Shown here piece by piece: positions 52,280-61,700 of a stretch of 64,000 bases of DNA. Source of the stretch: Verrucomicrobiota bacterium (lineage in GTDB: Bacteria; Verrucomicrobiota; Verrucomicrobiia; Opitutales; UBA953); assembly GCA_015061905.1 (NCBI GenBank), contig SUVQ01000004.1, positions 62,001 through 126,000 of the forward strand, read 5' to 3'. The position numbers and the translations under genes are program-made. Within the stretch, counting starts at the first letter, position 1, and the number at the start of each line of letters is the position of its first letter. The notes below the pieces were generated by a model. The model saw nothing but the letters and a program-made list of their open reading frames with translations, searched no databases and had not been told where the DNA came from.

Positions 52280-52633
52280 TTACATTTTCCCGCGGAAAAC
52301 AAAGTAGACGGCACCTACGAGGCAAAAGAACGCCCAAAGATAATCCCAGCGCCATTTTTCCCCCATAAAAATGAACGCAAACGGCACAAAAACGCAGAGC
52401 GTTACCACTTCCTGCATAATTTTGAGTTGCCCGAGCTCCAAGCCGCCGGAATATCCCAGCCGATTCGCGGGCACCATCACCAAATACTCGAAAAACGCAA
52501 TGCCCCAGCTTATAAAAACGGCAAAAATTATCGGTGCCGTTTTTAAGGTTTTTAAATGCCCGTACCAGGCATACGTCATAAAACAATTGGACAAAACCAA
52601 AAGCCCGAGCGTTTTGAGGAGAACCGGATTCAT
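52280..52633 (-). CDS. DUF486 (DMT superfamily) membrane protein
   Basis: A 117-residue protein with four predicted membrane helices: about 4-22, 31-52, 68-89 and 96-113. Family features include LLVLSNCFMTYAWYGHLK, AFFEYLVMVPANRLGY and LGQLKIMQEVVTLCVFVPFA. DUF486 proteins belong to the drug/metabolite transporter superfamily but have no established substrate. It is convergent with the export operon, and an inverted pair of the CGGGAACG word (52234-52242 with 52271-52279) fills the space between. Confidence 0.9.
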   Translation of the reverse strand: MNPVLLKTLGLLVLSNCFMTYAWYGHLKTLKTAPIIFAVFISWGIAFFEYLVMVPANRLGYSGGLELGQLKIMQEVVTLCVFVPFAFIFMGEKWRWDYLWAFFCLVGAVYFVFRGKM

Positions 52634-52707
52634 AAAAAACCGAAATCCTCACGCGCCTTCGCTCGAATTTCAAGAATATTCGCACGCGCGGGAACGCGGG
52701 ACGGAGA

Positions 52708-52736
52708 TTGACAAAGCGGGGCGGGAACGATTGAAT
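52708..52736 (+). promoter_or_regulatory. Promoter of the carB leader
   Basis: A perfect -35 TTGACA (52708-52713), 17 bp, then TTGAAT (52731-52736). The predicted start of transcription (about 52743) is a few nt before the ATG of the leader ORF at 52748. Confidence 0.7.
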
Positions 52737-52747
52737 TAGAAAAATTT

Positions 52748-52900
52748 ATGGCAAACGCGGCACTCCATGAAAAGAAATTCATGAACGCTTCCGGAAACGA
52801 AGCGCCCGCCATGCAGTTTTCAGCTCAAACTTTTTCAGGTTTGAGCTTTTTTATGATTTTCTCAAAACACAGCTCCGAACTAACCTTTTTTCTCATTTAG
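52748..52900 (+). CDS. Putative carB leader peptide (50 residues)
   Basis: A short ORF opens with ATG 11 nt after the promoter -10 box, runs through the intrinsic terminator at 52822-52853, and stops 11 nt before the carB ATG. This layout matches the pyrL leader of E. coli pyrBI, in which translation through the attenuator permits readthrough when UTP is low. The peptide starts MANAALHEKKFMNASGNE and ends in a Phe/Ser-rich hydrophobic stretch. The RNA also shows ATGGC (52748-52752) pairing with GCCAT (52808-52812) around hairpins CATGAA/TTCATG and CGCTTC/GAAGCG, so a structured leader RNA is an alternative reading. Confidence 0.5.
   Translation: MANAALHEKKFMNASGNEAPAMQFSAQTFSGLSFFMIFSKHSSELTFFLI
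52822..52853 (+). terminator. Attenuator/terminator in the carB leader
   Basis: AGCTCAAAC (52822-52830) pairs with GTTTGAGCT (52839-52847), loop TTTTTCAG, followed by a T run. It lies 59 nt before carB and downstream of a strong promoter, so it should stop most leader transcripts unless prevented. U-rich stretches (GTTTTC, CTTTTTC) precede or fill the stem. Confidence 0.8.
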
Positions 52901-52911
52901 AAAGCATTACC

Positions 52912-55900
52912 ATGTCTATACGCGACGATATCAAAAAAGTGATGATTATCGGCTCCGGTCCGATCGTAATCGGGCAGGCCTGCGAGTTTGACTACTCGGG
53001 AACGCAAGCGTGCAAAGCACTCCGCGAGTGCGGCTACGAAATCGTGCTCGTCAACTCGAACCCGGCGACGATTATGACGGACCCGACCGTTGCCGACGTT
53101 ACTTACATTGAGCCGCTCAACGAAGAACGTTTGGAGCAGATTATCGCGAAGGAACGTCCGGACGCGCTTTTGCCGAATCTCGGCGGGCAAACCGGTTTGA
53201 ATCTCGCCATCGAGCTCAACAAAAAAGGTATTTTGGAGAAATACGGCGTCAAGGTTATCGGCGTAAATCTCGAAGCCATCGAGCGCGGCGAAGACCGTCT
53301 TATTTTCAAAGAAACGATGTCGCGCATCGGCATCGACATGCCGCGTAGCGATATTGCCTACACGGTTGATGAAGCGGTGAAAATTTCCGAAAAGCTCGGC
53401 TTCCCGCTCGTCGTCCGCCCGGCTTACACGATGGGCGGCGCCGGCGGCGGACTCGTCTACAATATGGACGAGCTCAAAACCATCGTCGCGCGCGGCTTGC
53501 AGGCTTCGATGACGAGCCAATGCCTCATCGAAGAATCCATTCTCGGCTGGGAAGAACTCGAAGTCGAAGTCGTTCGCGACTCGACGGGAGCACTCATTTC
53601 CGTTTGTCTCATCGAAAACGTCGATCCCGTCGGCGTGCACACGGGCGACAGCTTCTGCACGGCACCGATGATGACCGTTCCCGCAGACGTTCAGGCGGAG
53701 CTTCAGCGGCAAGCGTGGAAAATTATCGACACGATCGGCGTTATCGGCGGCACGAACGTCCAGTTCGCGCGCAACCCGAAAGACGGTCGCATCGTCATCA
53801 TCGAAATCAATCCGCGCACCTCGCGTTCGTCCGCGCTCGCGTCGAAGGCAACTGGCTTCCCGATCGCGCTCATTTCGGCAAAACTTGCAAGCGGCATGAC
53901 GCTTTCCGAAATCCCGTATTGGCGCGACGGCTCGCTCGACAAATACACGCCGTCGGGCGATTACGTCGTTGTCAAATTCGCGCGTTGGGCATTTGAAAAA
54001 TTTAAAGGCGTTCAGGATAAGCTCGGCACGCAGATGAAGGCGGTCGGCGAAGTCATGAGCATCGGCAAAAACTACAAGGAAGCCTTCCAAAAAGCGATTC
54101 GTTCGCTCGAAAACGGGCGCATGGGCTTGGGTTTTGCGGCGGATTTTAATTCCAAAACGAAGGAAGAACTTCTCGAAATGTTGCGCGAAGCCAACAGCGA
54201 ACGCCATTTCGTGATTTACGAGGCCTTTCGCAAGGGCGCGACGATTGAGGAAATTCAGGCGAAAACGCAAATGAATCGCTGGTTCCTCGAACAGGCGAAA
54301 GAACTCGTCGAACTCGAAGAAAAACTTTTGGAAAGCAAGGGCAGCGTTCCCGCAGACGCGCTTTTGATTCAGGCGAAAAAAGACGGTTTCGCGGACGCGT
54401 ATTTGGCAAAAATTCTCGGCGTTCCCGAAAAGGAAATTCGCGAAAAACGCATCGCGCTCGGCGTGGTCGAACGCTGGGAAGCCGTTCCCGTCAGCGGTGT
54501 CGAAAACGCCTGTTACTATTTCTCAACGTATGCGGACAGCGTTCCCGTGACGGAACTTCCCGCGAGCACGAAGAAAAAAGTTATGGTGCTCGGCGGCGGA
54601 CCGAACCGCATCGGGCAAGGCATTGAGTTTGACTACTGCTGCTGTCACGCCGCGATGGCGCTACGCCGCATGGGCTACGAAACCATCATGGTCAACTGCA
54701 ACCCGGAAACGGTTTCGACCGACTACGATACGTCCGACAAACTTTATTTCGAGCCGCTCACGCTCGAAGACGTGCTAGCGATTTACGAACACGAGAAACC
54801 GGAAGGCGTGATCGTGCAGTTCGGCGGGCAAACGCCGCTCAACCTCGCGCGCAAACTCGCGGAAGCCGGCGTGAAAATTCTCGGCACAAGTATCGACACC
54901 ATCGATACGGCGGAAGACCGCGATCTTTTCCGCCTGATGATGCAAAAGCTCGAAATTCCGATGCCGGAAGCCGGCATGGCGATCAACATTGAGCAGGCTC
55001 TCGAAATCGCGCACAAGGTCGGCTACCCGGTAATGATTCGTCCGTCCTTCGTGCTCGGCGGGCGCGGCATGGAAGTCGTTTACGACGATGCGGCACTCAA
55101 AGAATACGTCAGCAAGGCAATCGGCGTGACGGAAGATGCGCCGCTTCTCATCGACCGCTTCCTGCAAAACGCGCTTGAATGCGAATGCGACGCGCTTTGC
55201 GACGGGAACGACGTTTTCATTCCTTCCGTTATGGAACACATCGAGCTCGCAGGCATTCACTCCGGCGACTCGGCTTGCGTCATTCCGCCGGTGCACATTC
55301 CCGCGAAGCAATACGCGGATATCGTCGATTACACGCGCAAAATCGCACACGAGTTGAAAGTTGTCGGCTTGATGAACATGCAATATGCCATCGAAAACGG
55401 CAAAGTTTACGTTATCGAAGCGAACCCGCGCGCCTCGCGCACGGTGCCGCTGGTTTCCAAGGTTTGCAATATTCAAATGGCAGGCGCGGCAACGGAGCTT
55501 ATGATGGGCAAAAAGCTCGAAGAGCTGAATTTGAAACCCTTCGTCGCGGGAACGCACTACGGCGTGAAAGAAGCCGTTTTGCCGTTTGACAAATTCCCGG
55601 AAGTCGACCCCGTTCTCGGGCCGGAAATGCGCTCCACGGGCGAAGTGCTCGGCATCGCGCCGGACTTCGGCACCGCGTTTTTCAAGGCGCAGGAAGCCGC
55701 GGGAACGCAGCTCCCGACCGAAGGCACGGTTTTGATTACGATTGCCGAAAAGAACGAACAGGCACTCGAGCTCGGACGCGGCTTCGTCAAACTCGGCTTC
55801 AAAATCAAAGCCACTGCGGGAACGTATGATTTCTATACGAAAAACGGTATCGCGTGCGAATTGATTAAAAAACAGCACGAAGGACGCCCGAATATCGTGG

Positions 55901-56124
55901 ACGGTATCGTCAACCGGGAAATTTCGCTCATCGTCAACACGCCGGTCGGCAAACGCTCGGTTATCGACGATTCCTACATCCGCAAAAACGCCATCAAGCT
56001 CCGCGTGCCGTATTTCACGACACTCGCGGCGGCACTGGCAACGGTGCAGGGCATCGCCGCCGTCAAGGCGGGAACGGTCGATGTCGATTCCCTCCAATCC
56101 CACCACGGCAAATTAAAAGCTTAA
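52912..56124 (+). CDS. carB: Carbamoyl-phosphate synthase large subunit
   Basis: Makes carbamoyl phosphate for pyrimidines and arginine. At 1070 residues it has full length and the expected internal duplication: the first carboxyphosphate half starts VMIIGSGPIVIGQACEFDYS, and the second carbamate-kinase half starts near residue 555 with KVMVLGGGPNRIGQGIEFDY. ATP-grasp motifs (VVRPAYTMGGAGGG and MIRPSFVLGGRGM) are present in both halves. The MGS-like allosteric domain ends the protein. carA is not adjacent. It is preceded by a leader ORF and terminator and followed by a terminator. Confidence 0.98.
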   Translation: MSIRDDIKKVMIIGSGPIVIGQACEFDYSGTQACKALRECGYEIVLVNSNPATIMTDPTVADVTYIEPLNEERLEQIIAKERPDALLPNLGGQTGLNLAIELNKKGILEKYGVKVIGVNLEAIERGEDRLIFKETMSRIGIDMPRSDIAYTVDEAVKISEKLGFPLVVRPAYTMGGAGGGLVYNMDELKTIVARGLQASMTSQCLIEESILGWEELEVEVVRDSTGALISVCLIENVDPVGVHTGDSFCTAPMMTVPADVQAELQRQAWKIIDTIGVIGGTNVQFARNPKDGRIVIIEINPRTSRSSALASKATGFPIALISAKLASGMTLSEIPYWRDGSLDKYTPSGDYVVVKFARWAFEKFKGVQDKLGTQMKAVGEVMSIGKNYKEAFQKAIRSLENGRMGLGFAADFNSKTKEELLEMLREANSERHFVIYEAFRKGATIEEIQAKTQMNRWFLEQAKELVELEEKLLESKGSVPADALLIQAKKDGFADAYLAKILGVPEKEIREKRIALGVVERWEAVPVSGVENACYYFSTYADSVPVTELPASTKKKVMVLGGGPNRIGQGIEFDYCCCHAAMALRRMGYETIMVNCNPETVSTDYDTSDKLYFEPLTLEDVLAIYEHEKPEGVIVQFGGQTPLNLARKLAEAGVKILGTSIDTIDTAEDRDLFRLMMQKLEIPMPEAGMAINIEQALEIAHKVGYPVMIRPSFVLGGRGMEVVYDDAALKEYVSKAIGVTEDAPLLIDRFLQNALECECDALCDGNDVFIPSVMEHIELAGIHSGDSACVIPPVHIPAKQYADIVDYTRKIAHELKVVGLMNMQYAIENGKVYVIEANPRASRTVPLVSKVCNIQMAGAATELMMGKKLEELNLKPFVAGTHYGVKEAVLPFDKFPEVDPVLGPEMRSTGEVLGIAPDFGTAFFKAQEAAGTQLPTEGTVLITIAEKNEQALELGRGFVKLGFKIKATAGTYDFYTKNGIACELIKKQHEGRPNIVDGIVNREISLIVNTPVGKRSVIDDSYIRKNAIKLRVPYFTTLAAALATVQGIAAVKAGTVDVDSLQSHHGKLKA

Positions 56125-56145
56125 AGGTTAGCACTTAACGAAATG

Positions 56146-56188
56146 CAAAAACGTTCCTGCGGCTTCGGTCGCGGGAGCGTTTTTTTTT
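56146..56188 (+). terminator. Terminator of carB
   Basis: AAAAACGTTCCTGCG and CGCGGGAGCGTTTTTTTTT form an imperfect stem 22 nt after the carB stop, with a long T run. The arms look like diverged copies of the CGTTCCCG word. Confidence 0.75.
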
Positions 56189-56189
56189 C

Positions 56190-56320
56190 ACGCCAAGCCG
56201 CCAAGTTTTTGGGAACCACGGATGAATACGGAATCACACGGATTTTTTTACGGCAAAGTATTTTTTTTTGAGTCTTTGCGCGAGAACTTTAAGCCGTGGA
56301 ACCATGTTGCTTTACCGATA
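56190..56320. repeat. Spacer with fragments of dispersed repeats
   Basis: Contains CGCCAAGCCGCCAAGTTTTT, ACCACGGATGAATACGG with ACACGGATTTTTTT, and CTTTGCGCGAGAACTTTAAG. Very similar phrases occur at 62506-62580 and 62828-62910, and related ones bound the GxxExxY cassette. No gene is seen here. Confidence 0.5.
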
Positions 56321-56354
56321 AAAAACGTTCCCGTGAGAAAGCCTCGCGGGAACG
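56321..56354 (-). terminator. Terminator of the M18 aminopeptidase gene
   Basis: CGTTCCCG (56326-56333) pairs with CGGGAACG (56347-56354). On the minus strand the stem is followed by TTTTT. It lies 27 nt after the aminopeptidase stop. Confidence 0.8.
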
Positions 56355-56380
56355 CTTTGTTGCTTCGCAGCTACTAAAAG

Positions 56381-57823
56381 CTACTTCGCTTCGAAGAAGG
56401 CTTTATACGCCTTGTAGGTCATGTAGGTGTCGTGCTTGGAGGCGATTTCCCACGGCGCGTGCATGTTCAGGAGAGGCGTGCCCATGTCGATGACGTTCAT
56501 GCCGTAGCGCGACATAAACATCGCAATCGTTCCGCCGCCGCCGACGTCGACGCGCCCGAGCTCGCCGACTTGCCAGACGACACCTGCCGCGTCGAAAATC
56601 TCGCGCAATTCGGCGACAAATTCCGCCGAAGCATCGTTGGCGCCGCCTTTCCCGCGCGCTCCCGTGTATTTAATCATGCTCACGCCCGCGTTGAGAGCCG
56701 CCATGTTGCCCGGCGAGCTACTGTTCGGGAAGAGCGGATCGTGCGCGGCGCAAACGTCGGCGGAAAGCATTGAGGAGGCTTCGAGCGCGCGGCGGACGAT
56801 GATGTCGGAATAATTTTTTTCCTGCCGGAAAATGAGTTCGGCGACGGAATTTTCAAAGAAAGTGGAATCCATGCCGGTGGCACCGACGGAGCCGATTTCT
56901 TCTTTGTCGCAAAGCAGGACGACGGCGGTTTTCGCGGGAACGCCCTTGATGTCGAGCATTGCCTGAAGCCCGGCGAAAGCGCAAATGCGGTCGTCGTGCC
57001 CGTAGCCGGCGATGAGTGAGCGGTCCAAGCCCATTTCGCGCGGCATTCCGGCGGGAACGATTTCGAGTTCGGCGGAAATCAAATCCTGCTCGGTCAGCCC
57101 GTATTCTTCTTCGAGAATGCGCAGAACGTGGAGTTTGACTTTTTCCTTCACTTCGGAATCGTCCTTGGCTTCGGGGCAGGGCGTGGTGGCGATAACGAGG
57201 TCGAGGTCTTCGCCCGGGAACGCTTCGCTGAGCACCTTAGCAGCTTGTGCCTGTCCGAGGTGCGGAAGGATGTCCGAAATCATGAAAATCGGGTCGCCCG
57301 GCTTATCTCCGATGGCGATTTCGACTTTCGAGCCGTCTTTTCGGACGACGGTTCCGTAGAGAGCGAGCGGGTGCGCGACCCACTGGAATTTTTTGATGCC
57401 GCCGTAGTAATGTGTATCGAAATACGCGATACCGTTTTTCTCGCAGAGCGGAACCGGCTTGAGGTCGATGCGCGGAGCGTCCGTGTGTCCGCCGACGACG
57501 CGCACGCCGCCCGAAACGGCGTCTTTCCCGATAACGGCTGCGAAAAGTGTTTTTCCGTGGTAGCCGCGATAAACTTTGTCGCCCGGCTTGAGGGTTTTGG
57601 CGGTCGCGAGCGGTTTGAAGCCTTGTTTTTCGAGCAGGCGAACGGCTTCCGAGTAGGCGCGGCGCTCGGTTTTCGCGACGCTGAGGTAATTCATGTAGGT
57701 CGCGATGTAATTGTCGAGCGCTTTGCGTTCGGCGGGAACGAGTTTGTTGACGGAATCCTCGCGCTTGAAAACGCCTTTTACGGCGGCGGGGGATTTTTTG
57801 TTTTCGGATTTTTTCGTAGCCAT
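56381..57823 (-). CDS. M18-family aspartyl-type aminopeptidase
   Basis: Metal-dependent aminopeptidase of 480 residues. The start at 57823 (MATKKSENKKSPAAVKGVF) is chosen; the longer frame adds a Phe/Lys-rich stretch. Two-metal ligands are visible in VVGGHTDAPRIDLKP, GYGHDDRICA, VVLLCDKEEIGSVGATG (catalytic Glu pair) and DVCAAHDPLFPN, with a late His in PLLNMHAPWEIASKHD. This is the clan MH aminopeptidase I (M18) pattern. It is cytoplasmic and probably clips acidic or other N-terminal residues from peptides. Transcribed alone. Confidence 0.93.
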   Translation of the reverse strand: MATKKSENKKSPAAVKGVFKREDSVNKLVPAERKALDNYIATYMNYLSVAKTERRAYSEAVRLLEKQGFKPLATAKTLKPGDKVYRGYHGKTLFAAVIGKDAVSGGVRVVGGHTDAPRIDLKPVPLCEKNGIAYFDTHYYGGIKKFQWVAHPLALYGTVVRKDGSKVEIAIGDKPGDPIFMISDILPHLGQAQAAKVLSEAFPGEDLDLVIATTPCPEAKDDSEVKEKVKLHVLRILEEEYGLTEQDLISAELEIVPAGMPREMGLDRSLIAGYGHDDRICAFAGLQAMLDIKGVPAKTAVVLLCDKEEIGSVGATGMDSTFFENSVAELIFRQEKNYSDIIVRRALEASSMLSADVCAAHDPLFPNSSSPGNMAALNAGVSMIKYTGARGKGGANDASAEFVAELREIFDAAGVVWQVGELGRVDVGGGGTIAMFMSRYGMNVIDMGTPLLNMHAPWEIASKHDTYMTYKAYKAFFEAK

Positions 57824-57932
57824 AAATTTTTGATTTCTGAGGAAAATTTTTTTCTCAAATTGATTTTTTTTCAATGCTCAAAATCGGGCAGGGCGTGGCG
57901 GAAAACGGAATTCAATCGCTGATTTTCGTTTG

Positions 57933-58400
57933 TCAAATGTCGATAACGTCGTGGTCGTCTTCGCGGCGGCGGGAACGTTGGCGGGTTTGCGGCGGCGGAG
58001 GCGGCGCGGCGTTCCCGCCGGAAACGGAAATTTTCTTGTGCGGAATCCCGAAAATGAGATTGAGAAAAAATTGGGCGGCGCTGACGAAAACGGCACCGAA
58101 CATGGCTGCCGCGAACGTGATATTTGCCGGGGAAACGATATTCCACGCCAGATAGAAAATAACGGAATTAATGAGCCAAAGCACCAAAATCATACCCAGT
58201 CCCATTGTCGCAATTAAAAAAGGCAACGAAAGCACGAGCAACATCGGGCGCACAAAGGAATTGAGCAGGCTGATGACGGCGGCGGCGAGCATGAGTGTTG
58301 CGAGATTGCCGGGAATGCCGAGAGCCCAGGTCGCAATCATGACGGAAGCGGAGAGAATCAGCCAGTCGCGCACCCAAAAGGAAATTTGTTTTTGTTCCAT
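57933..58400 (-). CDS. Phage-holin-family (YvlD-like) membrane protein
   Basis: A 155-residue inner-membrane protein with four hydrophobic helices in the first 120 residues (LILSASVMIATWALG, TLMLAAAVISLLNSFVRP, MLLVLSLPFLIATMGLGM and ITFAAAMFGAVFVSAAQFF). The pattern LLNSFVRPMLLVLSLP identifies the YvlD/phage-holin (DUF360-type) family. The C-terminal 35 residues are unusual: a Pro run, Arg/Gln-rich segment and acidic end (RREDDHDVIDI). Function is unknown and no phage genes surround it, so it should not be read as a lysis gene. Confidence 0.85.
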   Translation of the reverse strand: MEQKQISFWVRDWLILSASVMIATWALGIPGNLATLMLAAAVISLLNSFVRPMLLVLSLPFLIATMGLGMILVLWLINSVIFYLAWNIVSPANITFAAAMFGAVFVSAAQFFLNLIFGIPHKKISVSGGNAAPPPPPQTRQRSRRREDDHDVIDI

Positions 58401-58734
58401 GATAATTGTTTATGCAAAAAGAATGCCAAATAGAAATTTAGCGGCGAGTTTCTTTTTGCTAAAAGTTTAAGAGCTTAAGAGCTGAAGAGTTTATTCGTTT
58501 TGCAGGCAAAACGAGGGAATAATCTTTCAAAGGAGCACAGGCGTCCTCGCCTGCGGCGTTAAAGTCTGCGCGCGAAACTTGCTTTCCCGTTAAAAGTAAA
58601 TTTCTCGGCGAAGCCGATTAAACTTTCAAGCTTCTCCGCTTTCAAACATTTAGCGCACGCGCCGCTTCGCTAAATTTCAATTTGCGGGGGAAAGCGGGAA
58701 CGGATAGGATTTCCGGAATTTTTATTGTCGGCAC
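58401..58734. repeat. Gene-free spacer upstream of smc with a short tandem repeat
   Basis: 58458-58497 reads AGTTTAAG, AGCTTAAG, AGCTGAAG, AGTTTATT, a period-8 tandem. Further on, CTAAATTTCAATTTGCGGGGG resembles sequence just upstream of ychF (38683-38708). No gene is supported in this region; a CGGGAACG word lies 37 nt before smc. Confidence 0.5.
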
Positions 58735-61700
58735 ATGTATCTGAAAGAAATCGTCATCAACGGATTCAAAAGTTTTGCGGATCGCACGCGCATCAATCTT
58801 GCGCCCGGAATTACCGCAATTGTCGGTCCGAACGGATGCGGAAAATCGAATATCGTGGACGCGATTCGCTGGGTGCTCGGCGAACAGAGCGCGAAGGCGT
58901 TGCGCGGCGGTTCGATGCACGACGTTATTTTTTCGGGAACGGACAAGCGTAAACCGCTCCCGTTTTGCGAGGTGGAGTTGGTTTTTTCGGATTGCGAAAA
59001 GGATTTGGGAACGGCGTTTAACGAAGTGTCCATCGTGCGGCGCGTCTCGCGCGAAGGTTCTTCGGATTATTTTTTGAACGGGAAATCCTGTCGTTTGAAA
59101 GACATTCAGCGTCTGTTTATGGACACCGGTGTCGGGCGCGTTTCCTATTCGTTTATGGTGCAGGGGCAAATCGACCAGATTTTGTCCGCAAATCCGGCGG
59201 AGCGGCGCACGCTTTTTGAAGAGGCGGCGGGCATTACGCGCTACAAAGCCCAGCGCAAGGAAGCTCTCGGAAAATTGGCGATGGTGGATCAAAATCTTGC
59301 CCGCATCACGGATGTTATCGACGAAATTTCCCGGCAAATCGGTTCGTTGAAACGCCAAGCGGCAAAGGCTCTGCGCTATAAGCGCACGCAGCATCGCTTG
59401 CGGCATTTGGATTTGGCGGCACTTGCGCATCAGTTTTCCGTGCGGCGTGCGAATATCGCCGGGCTTGAAACGGAGGCGGGAACGCTTCGGGAAAATGTTT
59501 CCGTTCAGCGCAACGCTTTGCGGGAACGCGAGGAAAAATTGGCGGCAACCAAAGTCGAGCGCGCGGAACTTTTTCAAAAAATAGAGCAGGGAACGCAAAT
59601 GGCATTTGCTTTGCGCTCGGAAAAAGAAAACGCCGAAGCGCAAATCCAAATGGCGGAGGTGCGCCAAAATGACTTGCGGGAACGCATCGCGCAGGTCGAG
59701 CAGGAAAGTGTCGCGCTTGAAGCCCGCCGCGCAGAGTTGGAAACGCGCCTTCAGGGAAATGCTTCCAGCAAGGAAGAGCATGTCGGGAACGTCGAGGGTG
59801 CAGACGAAGTTTACCGCAAAAGCCGGAGCGAGCTTGAAAATTTACTCGCCGAGCTTGCCGCCTCCGACCGCGAACTTGCCCTGAAGCGGCAGGAGCTTCT
59901 GATGAGCGAAGGCGAAATTACGCGCCACCGAGCGACGGTTACCAATATTGAAGTGGAGCTGCGCACGTCGGAATCCCGCCACGCCGAAATCGCCAACACG
60001 CTGGCGCAAATGCGCGAAGAGCGTCACGCGCTTTCTTCCCGCTTTGCGGAAATTCAGGCGGTGGCGGAAACGCGCCGCGCCGAGCATGCGCGCGCACGGC
60101 AGGACGTTGCCGAAGCGCAGGAACACGGCAAGGCTCTCACGACACAATTTCGCGAGCAACAGCAAAAGATTTCACAGCTCGACCGCGTCGTTGCCCGCAC
60201 TTCGGCGCAACTTGCCGTCCTTGAGCAACAGCAGGCAAAATTTGAAGGTTTTTCCGCCGGAGCAAAGGCGATTCTTCGCGGAGAACTCGGCGAAAGCGTT
60301 CCCGCCGAAACGGCGTTTGCGCTAAACTCGCTTCTTGAAATTTCCGATGCGGAAAACGCGCCGGCAATCGAAGCCTTGCTCGGAGCGGCATCGGAAGCCC
60401 TTGTTTTTGATGCGAAAATTTCTGTTCCCGCCGTGGCGCGGATTCTTTCCGAGCGCGAAGCCGGAAGCGCGTATCTTGCGGATGCCGCGCTTGTGCGTTC
60501 CCGCGCCACGGCGGAGAATTTTTCCGTTCCCGCGTTTTTAAAGCCGGCAACTTCGCTCTTTTCCGTTAAAAACGAAACGCTCGAATCCGCCGTGCGCGCG
60601 CTGTTTGACCGTTGCTTCGTTTGCGATTATATCGCGGATTTTTTGAATTATCTGAAAGAAAATCCGGGCTTCGATTTTCTGCTCGTCGCCTCGCTCGACG
60701 GCTCGACCGTCGATTGCCGCGGCTTCATTCACAGCGGCGGAAAAAACCGGAGCGGGAGCGTGTTTCAGCGGCAAAGCGAGTTGCGCCGACTCAAAGAACG
60801 CCTCATTGCCGAAAACGACGCGCTCACGGATGCCAATCAGCACTCGATGGAAATTCAGGCGGAAATGGACGCAAACGAAACGGAAATCGAACGCCGCCGC
60901 GTTTACGCCTCCGAAATCGCCCAGGAAATTTCCAATATCAACGCCGACGAACGCTCGGCGGAAAAGGCTCTTAGCGACAACGCCGCCGCCGTTTCCCGCC
61001 AGGAAAACCTTTTGGCGGAATTTGAAGACAACCGCGATCGCGCCAAAGCCCGCATGGAAGCTGCCCAAGCCGGACTCGTTTCAAAGGAAACCGAAATCGG
61101 AACGCTCAAGGAGGAAATATCCGTCGCCGAAAATCGCATCGTCGCTTTGCGCCGAGACGCGGAAATTCGCCGTGACGCGCTGAACGAGGTGCGCTTTGAT
61201 CTCGCTCAGAAAAAACAACAGCTCGAACTTTTCGAGCGCGAACTCGCCGAAGTGCGCTCGCAAATTGAAGACATTGCCGCACGGCTCGCGACGCGCAATC
61301 GCGAAAAGGAAATGATGTTTGCGCAAATCTCCGCCTTCGGCGAACAGGCGGAAAATGCGCGTTCCCGCGCAGCGCAACTTGCCGCCACCATCGCTGAGGC
61401 GGCAACCGCGCTCGAAGCTCAACGCGCCGAACTCGGCAGGCTCGAAGCCGAGGCGGAAAATCTCGACCGCTCACTAATGTCCGAGCGCGAAGTTTTGCGC
61501 GAAAGCGAAACCCGCCTCAACGCTTTGGAAGTGCGCCTCACGGAGGAATCTTCCCAATGCGCTTTCGTCGCGGAAAAAGTTTCCACGGAATACCAACTTG
61601 ATGTTACTTCGCTCGATTGGAAACAAAATCTCTGGCTTGCCGACGAAGAATTTGAAACCAAAGTGCGTTTCGACGAACTCGAAGACGAAGACGGCACCGA

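Noticed and set aside
52897-54270. 457-codon minus-strand frame opposite carB, and another at 54775-56106
   Set aside because: Shadows of carB with biased composition and no family features.
57933-58400. Phage lysis gene or prophage remnant because of the holin-family hit
   Set aside because: YvlD-like proteins are ordinary chromosomal membrane proteins; no phage genes or attachment sites are nearby.
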